Below, piece after piece: positions 58,085-64,000 of a stretch of DNA of 64,000 bases (position 1 is its first letter; each line of letters begins with the position of its first letter). The stretch covers positions 1 through 64,000 of the forward strand of contig JACUTT010000007.1 in NCBI GenBank assembly GCA_014859655.1. Direction: 5' to 3'. The notes under the pieces are model-generated. The model saw only the letters and a program-made list of their open reading frames with translations, was not told the origin of the DNA and did not search any database. Made by a program: the position numbers and the translations under genes. The stretch is from Campylobacterales bacterium (GTDB lineage Bacteria; Campylobacterota; Campylobacteria; Campylobacterales; Sulfurimonadaceae).

Positions 58085-58360
58085 CTACAGCATCTCCGAC
58101 TCCATCTCGCACTGCAGTTCGGGAAACCTCTGCTCCAGCAGGGTTTCGATGCTTTGGAGTATCTGCGCGGCAAGCTTTTCATTGGCAGCCGCATAGACGA
58201 CTGCCAGCTCCGCCTCTTTGGGATACTCCGAACTCACATCAAGCAGCGATACATTCAGCTTCTTCAAGGCCTCTTTGACGCGGTTTGTGACCGAACGCCT
58301 CCCTTTGAGCGACTCCACATAGGGAAGTTCTATGCGGATGAGTAGATTTGCGATGACCAT
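58085..58360 (-). CDS. DUF503-family small protein
   Basis: This 91-residue protein starts MVIANLLIRIELPYVESLKGRRSVTNRVKEALKKLNVSLLDV, the typical DUF503 pattern (S-L-K-x-K-R followed by F/L-N-V-S), and continues with the AELAVVYAAANEKLAAQIL strand-helix. The function of the family is unknown; in other bacteria it often sits near rbfA or nusA. Here it follows the glycan operon by 29 bases and may be its last gene. Confidence 0.82.
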   Translation of the reverse strand: MVIANLLIRIELPYVESLKGRRSVTNRVKEALKKLNVSLLDVSSEYPKEAELAVVYAAANEKLAAQILQSIETLLEQRFPELQCEMESEML

Positions 58361-58389
58361 AATCTCTCCTTTTGACGCGGGATTTGGTA

Positions 58390-60180
58390 TTAGAGCCGTT
58401 CAGGCACTTTGCGACGTTCAAACTCCGGCACGATCTTCTGTAGCGCGACTATCTTGTTCTCTGCTGCGAAGAGCTCTTCTATATCCTTTTTCAGTCTTTG
58501 GATATCGTAGGGTGTCGGCCGGCTGACAAATATCGACTCATAGCTTGTCTTCTGCTCGCTCTCATCAAGCATCAGCTCTTCGTAGAGCTTCTCTCCCGGA
58601 CGTAGACCGCTGAAGGAGATAGTCACCTTCCCTTCTTTACCGTAGAGCTGGATCATCTTTCGGGCCAGATCAACAATCTTCACCGGCTCGCCCATATCCA
58701 GGATAAAGAGCTCGTTCCCCTTCGCGATGGAGGCGGCCTGAAGCACGAGCTGGCAGGCCTCGGGGATAAGCATAAAGTAGCGCGTCATCTCCGGATGCGT
58801 CACCGTCACCGGCCCACCCTGCTCGATCTGCCGTCGGAACTTCGGAATGACCGAACCACTTGAGCCCAGCACATTGCCAAAACGCACGGCTACGATCTCC
58901 GTTTCTTTGCTGTCGATATTTTGCGCATAAAGCTCCGTCACCCGCTTCGTCGCGCCCATCACATTGGTCGGGCGCACCGCCTTGTCGGTCGAGATGATCA
59001 CCAGTTTCTGTACGCCATATACGATGCTCAGATCGATGACATTCATCGTGCCCAAAATGTTGTTTTTAACGGCACTCTCTACATTCTCCTCGCAAAGGGG
59101 AACATGCTTGTAAGCCGCCGCATGGATAACGATCTGCGGTCTGAACGCCTCGAAAACACTCCGAAGTTCCTCAGCATTTACCACAGAGAGAAGCCTTGCC
59201 TCGGCCAAAGGAAGCTCCTCTTTGATCGTATAGAGGTTGAATTCCGCATGATCAAGAAGTAGCAGCGAGGCCGCGCCAAAACGCTGGCACTGCCGGGCAA
59301 TCTCGCTCCCTATGCTACCCCCCGCCCCCGTGATCAGCACTTTTTTATCTTTGATAAATGCGGCGATCAAGGCAGGATCAAGATCTTTGGGGTGGCGGGC
59401 GAGAAGGTCCTCAATGGAAAGGTCATCGAGTTTTTCATGCTGTGAACCCAATATCCTGGCCATCTTGATCTCTTTGATACCCGTGTCCTGAAGCCGCTGA
59501 ACGAGTGCCTTGAGGTCACTCTGGACGAGATCCGTCGTAATGATAGCTGCTGTAAGACCTAGCGCCTCGATCTCTTTTTCAAGATCCTTTTCCGCGTATA
59601 CTTTGATCTTATTGATATAGGTATTGACCGCGCTCTCATTTTCTTTAAGGATAGCAAAGATTGCAACAGGAAAATAGTCAAGCTCACCGTTTAGTGCACT
59701 TTTGATAATGGAACTGGTTTTGGGGTTGACCCCGATGATAAGGGTCGGCTTGCTATTATCGCGCTTTATCTGCTCAAACAGAGCCCGCTTTGAGATGCGA
59801 AGCGCCCCGGTAAACATCAAAGACAAAAAGAGATCAATAAGAATAACGCTTCGCGGCATCGGCATAAAAAAGTCATAAAATAGGTAAAAAAGTGCCGTAA
59901 ACACGATTGCTGCACTGATGTGGGCCTTGAGCAAACGCAGTACATCCTCAAGACCGAAAAAACGCCAGGTGATATTATAAACGTTGAAAAGAAAAAAGAA
60001 GAAGATCTTAAGCAGGGCAAGGGCAATAAAAACTGTTGAAAAGTTTGCCGTAAAATTAGGATCAATCTCAAAGTCAAAACGCAGAGCATAGGCAAGCTCA
60101 AGAGAGAAAAAAAATAAAAGAAGATCACTAATAAGAAAAAATACAAGACGCTTTAAAAAGCTAGGCTGGAAAAGGTTCAA
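58390..60180 (-). CDS. PglF/WbpM-like UDP-GlcNAc 4,6-dehydratase
   Basis: This 596-residue membrane enzyme has about four N-terminal helices (residues 10-125), then a first CoA-binding-like domain, then an SDR catalytic domain from about residue 280 with GAGGSIGSEIARQ. The STDKAVRPTNVMGATKRVTE block carries Met in place of the usual SDR Tyr together with the catalytic Lys, as in PglF/WbpM/FlaA1 long forms. It converts UDP-GlcNAc to the 4-keto-6-deoxy sugar, the first step to bacillosamine, QuiNAc or FucNAc. It overlaps the WecA-like gene by 4 bases. Confidence 0.92.
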   Translation of the reverse strand: MNLFQPSFLKRLVFFLISDLLLFFFSLELAYALRFDFEIDPNFTANFSTVFIALALLKIFFFFLFNVYNITWRFFGLEDVLRLLKAHISAAIVFTALFYLFYDFFMPMPRSVILIDLFLSLMFTGALRISKRALFEQIKRDNSKPTLIIGVNPKTSSIIKSALNGELDYFPVAIFAILKENESAVNTYINKIKVYAEKDLEKEIEALGLTAAIITTDLVQSDLKALVQRLQDTGIKEIKMARILGSQHEKLDDLSIEDLLARHPKDLDPALIAAFIKDKKVLITGAGGSIGSEIARQCQRFGAASLLLLDHAEFNLYTIKEELPLAEARLLSVVNAEELRSVFEAFRPQIVIHAAAYKHVPLCEENVESAVKNNILGTMNVIDLSIVYGVQKLVIISTDKAVRPTNVMGATKRVTELYAQNIDSKETEIVAVRFGNVLGSSGSVIPKFRRQIEQGGPVTVTHPEMTRYFMLIPEACQLVLQAASIAKGNELFILDMGEPVKIVDLARKMIQLYGKEGKVTISFSGLRPGEKLYEELMLDESEQKTSYESIFVSRPTPYDIQRLKKDIEELFAAENKIVALQKIVPEFERRKVPERL

Positions 60181-61145
60181 TCAAAAGCCTTCATGTTGTC
60201 AATAAGTTTTGTAAGAGCATATAATAGCACCAATAGGGCCAAAAAGAGATACAAATAGCTCTCCTGTGAACTGATAAAGAGTGCGGCAATGATCAGAAGG
60301 TTGATGCCTATGGATAGCAAAACAACTTTGTCATGGCTATAGCCGGCCTGGGTGAGACGCTGATAGGCATGTTTTTTATGCGCGAGCGAAAGTTTTTCCC
60401 CTCGCTTCAAACGCCTAAGAAGGGTTAGTGTTGCATCAAACCAGAAGAGCGAAAGCAGCATCATCCAGCCTAGGAAATTAGGGGTATCGGCATCGTAGAG
60501 CATCAGCACTGCGAAGATAAAGCCCAAAGGCGCACTGCCGACATCGCCCATAAAAATAGAGGCTTTATGCCAGTTAAACAGCAGAAAACCCGCCGATGCG
60601 GTAGCAACAAAGAGTGCCGGAAAGCTGCCGAAGAGCAGATAGGCACCCATCCCGACAATAAGCGCCTGGCTTGCGGCATAACCGTCGATGCCATCGATAA
60701 AATTGTAGAGATTGCTCATCCAGACAATGCCAAAGAGCGCAACAAGGTTAAGCCAAAAACCAGAAAGTGCAAAGCTTGAAAATTCAAGTGTCTCTACACC
60801 GTCCAAAGCGTATAGCGCAACAGCCGCGCTGAGAATCTGGACCCCCAAACGCAGGCCTGCAGAGAGCGGATGGATATCATCGATCAAACTGATAATGACC
60901 ACCGGAAGCGTCGACAAAAGCGCGAAAAAGAGATTTGGATCGACCATGGCTTCTGTGTAAAGATATACAAGTACCGCATAAAATGCGATCATGATCGCCA
61001 GACCACCCCCTTTTGGCGTGGGCCTAGTGTGCGAACTGCGGGCATTAGGATGGTCAAGAAGCTCTTTTTTGCGAGCAATGTGTCTGACGATCACAGTCAA
61101 AAGAAGCGCCGCAAAAAAAGTCGCCAAGGCGAGGATATAGATCAC
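60177..61145 (-). CDS. WecA/MraY-family polyprenyl-phosphate sugar-1-phosphate transferase
   Basis: This polytopic enzyme (about ten helices) starts a lipid-linked glycan by moving a HexNAc-1-phosphate to undecaprenyl phosphate. Family landmarks are DHPNARSSHTRPTPKGGGLAIMI near residue 30, IISLIDDIHPLSAGLRL with the Asp pair, NLYNFIDGIDGYAASQAL near residue 145 and the C-terminal KRGEKLSLAHKKHAYQRL with the H-x-x-H-x-Y-Q motif. The track starts at ATG 61166; the GTG at 61145 overlaps the previous stop as GTGA, with GGGAG eight bases upstream, and fits the tight junctions of this operon, giving 322 residues. It is not the small PglC-type enzyme. Confidence 0.9.
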   Translation of the reverse strand: MIYILALATFFAALLLTVIVRHIARKKELLDHPNARSSHTRPTPKGGGLAIMIAFYAVLVYLYTEAMVDPNLFFALLSTLPVVIISLIDDIHPLSAGLRLGVQILSAAVALYALDGVETLEFSSFALSGFWLNLVALFGIVWMSNLYNFIDGIDGYAASQALIVGMGAYLLFGSFPALFVATASAGFLLFNWHKASIFMGDVGSAPLGFIFAVLMLYDADTPNFLGWMMLLSLFWFDATLTLLRRLKRGEKLSLAHKKHAYQRLTQAGYSHDKVVLLSIGINLLIIAALFISSQESYLYLFLALLVLLYALTKLIDNMKAFD

Positions 61146-62011
61146 TTTTTCTTCTCCCGGTACCACTGCACCATTCTCCTGATACCCTCGTCGGTGCTGA
61201 AAGGATTATGCAGCTGCAACTTTTCTTTTGTGGCGGTATTGTCAAGACAAAGGTTGCCGTAAAGGCGTTGATAGAGCAGAGGCTTTAGAAGTTTCAGTCC
61301 TATTTGAAGTGGCAAGAAAGGGAACAGAAGCAAGGACTTGTCCAGAGCGGCGGAGATCTTCTTTATAAGCCCGGATGTGCTCAGCGGCAGGTCATCGCTT
61401 GCCAAAAAAATACCTTCCTGCTCTTGCTTAATGATCTCGGCTATAAGGTGGGACAAGTTGCCGACATAGACCATGCTGCGCTTGTTCTCAATTCCACCAA
61501 AAGGAAGAAAAGAAAATCTATCCGTTAACTCTATCAATCTTAAAATATTTGCTTTTACCCCTTCTCCATAAACAACAGGGGTACGTATTATCGAGACCTT
61601 AAATGTCTCATCGGCCAAGCTAAGAAGAACATTCTCAGCATCAAGTTTACTCTGTCCGTAGGGATCTTTGGGCTGGCAAGGACTCTTTTCATCATAAGCA
61701 GTTTCGCTCTCTTCTCCGTAGACCTTGACACTGCTCATAAAAATAAACTGTTTGACCCCCGAAGCTTTCGCCATGGCAGCAAAATGCACTGTTTTATCGA
61801 CGTTTATCTCATGATACAGCTCTTCAGAAATTTTGTCCATCCGGTGAACCAACGCAGCAAGATGTATAACCGTGCTGATAGTTGCAAACGTATACTCTTT
61901 TATTTCGTCATTAGCAAATGAAAATGTCATGACTCTGTAGTCCTGATGCAAGCTTTTACATAGATGTGCACCAATAAAGCCATCTGCTCCTGTGATCAGT
62001 AGATCTTTCAT
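61142..62011 (-). CDS. SDR-family nucleotide-sugar epimerase/reductase (WbpV-like)
   Basis: This 289-residue extended SDR has the NAD-binding motif ITGADGFIGAHLCKSL at the N-terminus and the active-site DPYGQSKLDAENVL (Y-x-x-x-K near residue 132) with a Ser in FMSSVKVYGEES. It resembles the enzymes that reduce or epimerise UDP-4-keto-6-deoxy-HexNAc (WbpV type) next to WbpM-like dehydratases, which fits the operon. UDP-glucose/GlcNAc 4-epimerase is the alternative. It overlaps the GT4 gene by 4 bases (ATGA). Confidence 0.87.
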   Translation of the reverse strand: MKDLLITGADGFIGAHLCKSLHQDYRVMTFSFANDEIKEYTFATISTVIHLAALVHRMDKISEELYHEINVDKTVHFAAMAKASGVKQFIFMSSVKVYGEESETAYDEKSPCQPKDPYGQSKLDAENVLLSLADETFKVSIIRTPVVYGEGVKANILRLIELTDRFSFLPFGGIENKRSMVYVGNLSHLIAEIIKQEQEGIFLASDDLPLSTSGLIKKISAALDKSLLLFPFLPLQIGLKLLKPLLYQRLYGNLCLDNTATKEKLQLHNPFSTDEGIRRMVQWYREKKK

Positions 62012-63123
62012 CGCAAAATTTCTTTTATCTTTTTTTGCATTATGGCATTGACTATTGTATCGCTAAAATGCTCTGCCACCAGATCTCTTCCGCGACTTCC
62101 CATCAGCTTGATCGTATCAGGCGACAATAGCAGTGTTTTTTCGATCGCCTGTATTAGCGATGACACATTACGCGGATAACATAAATAGCCGTTATACCCA
62201 TCAACACAGAGCTCTTTACACCCAGGAATATTCGATGTAACAATAAGTTTTTCACAGCTGCATGCCTCTAGAAGAACCCTAGAGAGCCCCTCACGATAGC
62301 TTGGCAGCACTATTACATCCGCCAGTTTGTAAAAGTCCTTGATCTGATCAGTCGCTCCAAGATAGCTGATGATGCCTTGTTTTTGATATTTATTTATTTC
62401 AGGCAGCGCGATGGATGAAGGGTTGTCTTTGTCAGGAACCCCCGCCAATAAAAATGTTGCTTGCTTGTGCAACGCAGCAGCAGCAGCAAGGTATTCTTCG
62501 ACACCTTTGTCTTTTAAAAGGCGCGCCACCATCAAAAAAACAAAGGGGACTGAAGCAGATATGGTTTTATCACAATGGTGAAATTCATTCAGGTTTACAC
62601 CTTCTCCGGGTAAAACAGCACACTTCACTTCTGCGGCAAGTCCCCTGGCAACGAAGAGACTTTTGTCATCTTCATTGAGAAAAAATATCGTGGAGACCTT
62701 TTTTTGAGACCATCGATAGAGCAAGCTCACCAGTTGTGTAACTGTGTTGTTGTGAATCATTGCTGAACCAATCCCGGTAACTACTGAGATAGAAGGTATA
62801 TTCAAAATCCCAGAAGCAAAACTGCCAAAAATATTGGGCTTGATTGTGTAGTGGATAACAAGGTCTGGACGCAAAGCGCGGTAAAGTCTCAAGAGCCTAA
62901 AAAAGTAGACGCAATCCTTCAGAGGATTCATTCCTTTGCGGTTTATATTGACTTGAATAAACTCAACATCCAAACGCTGAAGCACGCCCGTTGAATCCAA
63001 GGAAAAGTCATCGCTGTCTGCAATACAGATAACCTTGTACTCTTGTGCTAACTCTTCAATCAGAGATTGTCGAAATCGCGTTATGGTCCAGAGTATATTG
63101 GAGTTGATGATAATTTTTTTCAC
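62008..63123 (-). CDS. family 4 glycosyltransferase, PglA-like
   Basis: This 371-residue GT-B retaining transferase has the acceptor domain start KKIIINSNILWTITRFRQSLIEEL, the HYTIKPNIFGSFASG and VVTGIGSAMI blocks like those of PglA, and a donor-binding domain with FLMVARLLKDKGVEEYLAAAA and the E-x7-E motif in LPSYREGLSRVLLEACSCEK near residue 275. It probably adds the second sugar to the lipid-linked glycan on the cytoplasmic side. It starts 1 base after the pglB stop. Confidence 0.88.
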   Translation of the reverse strand: MKKIIINSNILWTITRFRQSLIEELAQEYKVICIADSDDFSLDSTGVLQRLDVEFIQVNINRKGMNPLKDCVYFFRLLRLYRALRPDLVIHYTIKPNIFGSFASGILNIPSISVVTGIGSAMIHNNTVTQLVSLLYRWSQKKVSTIFFLNEDDKSLFVARGLAAEVKCAVLPGEGVNLNEFHHCDKTISASVPFVFLMVARLLKDKGVEEYLAAAAALHKQATFLLAGVPDKDNPSSIALPEINKYQKQGIISYLGATDQIKDFYKLADVIVLPSYREGLSRVLLEACSCEKLIVTSNIPGCKELCVDGYNGYLCYPRNVSSLIQAIEKTLLLSPDTIKLMGSRGRDLVAEHFSDTIVNAIMQKKIKEILR

Positions 63124-63124
63124 G

Positions 63125-64000
63125 CTAGATTTTCAATTTGAATACTTTGGCGTGCGGATCTAAAATCACCGCCTCAAAGAGATCAGGATCATACTCCTCA
63201 AGGACAAAAAGTTGTATATAGAGCGAATTTAGCATTTTATCATCAAGCAGAAGAAATTGATTGTAACTTCGCATGTAGATAATATTGAGGGCGCCTTCGT
63301 GGTGGATCTTTTGCACCTGCTTCACCAGTGTACCGCTGTTGTCATATTCGACAGTGATAAATTTCGCTAAAGGAATCTTCTGTTCACCGATAGTTATAAT
63401 ACCTTTCTCCTTTTCAAGAGCCACCCCGTTACCGAGGTGCAACATAGCGCCCGCATCTTTGAATCCCGTGCTTGCATAAAAGAATGAGCGCTCCTTCTGC
63501 TGACCGCTTGTAAGATCGATATTACTAAACAGTGCAACCGTAGGAAAAATATTCATCATGCGCATTGGCAAATAAAAATAGATATTTCGTGTGGCTTGCG
63601 GCGGAGTAAAATCTTTTGAGCCGAGTGCAGCAATAAAGCTGTTGATATCGGTCGCATTGTAGTCTTTCATCGCCTCGATAATGTTAGACGAAAATCTTTC
63701 CTTGAACGAGCGCTCAGTGTACTCAACATCCATACGTGCCATATTGGCCGATTCGGCAGGCGGATGCGTCAGCGCAAAGCTGACCGGGAAGTTCACCTTG
63801 CCGGTGTGCTTACCTCCGTCAACAAGTGTCTTTACATCGCTGTAGTAGCGGATAGGATACCCGAAGTCCCACCATGTCACAACATAATCTTCTCTATCCG
63901 CGATCGTTCCAAGCTTGTCCAGTATTTCGACTTCTTGCGTGGTGAACACAGTAGGGACTCTGTAGTCAATAACATGCGAAATATTGGGGTAGAGCACGGC
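63125..64000 (-). CDS. pglB: PglB oligosaccharyltransferase, C-terminal part (cut by window edge)
   Basis: This is the C-terminal periplasmic domain of the STT3-type enzyme that moves glycans from undecaprenyl diphosphate to Asn in D/E-x-N-x-S/T sequons. The catalytic-site sequence VVTWWDFGYPIRYYSD contains the WWDxG motif, MRMMNIF carries the MxxI sequon-binding motif, and the C-terminus HAKVFKLKI is almost that of C. jejuni PglB. The frame is open to the edge; the GTG the track uses as start is just an internal Val codon. The missing N-terminal membrane part lies beyond 64000. It is the first visible gene of the glycan operon. Confidence 0.96.
   Translation of the reverse strand, partial: AVLYPNISHVIDYRVPTVFTTQEVEILDKLGTIADREDYVVTWWDFGYPIRYYSDVKTLVDGGKHTGKVNFPVSFALTHPPAESANMARMDVEYTERSFKERFSSNIIEAMKDYNATDINSFIAALGSKDFTPPQATRNIYFYLPMRMMNIFPTVALFSNIDLTSGQQKERSFFYASTGFKDAGAMLHLGNGVALEKEKGIITIGEQKIPLAKFITVEYDNSGTLVKQVQKIHHEGALNIIYMRSYNQFLLLDDKMLNSLYIQLFVLEEYDPDLFEAVILDPHAKVFKLKI

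Overview
The window looks like an ordinary chromosome segment of a Campylobacterota (epsilonproteobacterial) organism, most likely a free-living sulfur- or hydrogen-oxidising relative of Sulfurimonas, Sulfuricurvum or Sulfurovum. The family evidence is the futalosine-pathway gene mqnA, a Helicobacter-type CheZ, the flgB-flgC-fliE-ftsI cluster, a PglB whose C-terminus closely resembles that of Campylobacter jejuni PglB, a malate:quinone oxidoreductase, several Campylobacterota-style small proteins, and promoters that mostly show only a TATAAT box without a clear -35. The genus cannot be fixed from the sequence alone. Base composition looks mid-range by eye; I did not compute it.

Layout. 1-12.8 kb: rdgB, a YajR-like exporter, the moaD-moaE-moeA molybdenum cofactor operon, a degenerate GGDEF protein with mqnA, a large NAD-glutamate dehydrogenase, gltX-mqo, and a SurA/PEB4-type chaperone. 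12.8-19.4 kb: accB-accC, dcd, arsC, two tandem stand-alone GAF proteins, and a methyltransferase-asnB pair. 19.4-26.4 kb: an unknown coiled-coil protein next to a citrate-lyase-like TIM-barrel protein, an AMMECR1 protein, a frameshifted CZB-domain remnant, a DUF89 protein, a coiled-coil protein (probably DUF3972), purE, a U32 peptidase-family protein and cheZ. 26.4-32 kb: a PHP phosphatase, glnA, a soluble histidine kinase followed by a broken response regulator, and leuA with a possible leader. 32-41.1 kb: a minus-strand run maf-bioF-ABC ATPase-pbp1A-outer membrane protein, two related small membrane proteins, alaS and a small Cys-containing protein. 41.1-41.65 kb: a gene-free stretch full of repeats. 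41.65-52.4 kb: ftsW-murG-dedA, the sigma54-driven flgB-flgC-fliE cluster, a block holding an AT-rich GIY-YIG gene and a lipoprotein-methyltransferase pair, ftsI, panC and prfB. 52.4-58.4 kb: esterase, small proteins, bpt, an EamA transporter, four tRNAs (Gly, Leu, Cys, Ser on the minus strand), ilvD and a DUF503 protein. 58.4-64 kb: a minus-strand protein N-glycosylation/glycan operon (pglB, GT4, SDR, WecA-like transferase, PglF-like dehydratase), cut by the right edge.

Most genes are housekeeping: cofactor and amino-acid synthesis, cell-wall synthesis, flagellar rod assembly, translation and glycan assembly. I found no CRISPR array, prophage, complete insertion sequence or recognisable defence or toxin system. 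The less ordinary items are decayed signalling genes (CZB and receiver remnants), the GIY-YIG block lying inside the flg-ftsI neighbourhood, a family of short dispersed intergenic repeats, the repeat-rich gap at 41.1-41.65 kb, the tandem GAF pair, the CheZ with peptide motifs at both ends, and a PglB locus that uses a WecA-type rather than PglC-type initiating enzyme. No single strong candidate for a new multi-gene system stands out; the unknown coiled-coil/CitE-like pair and the tandem GAF pair are the best leads.
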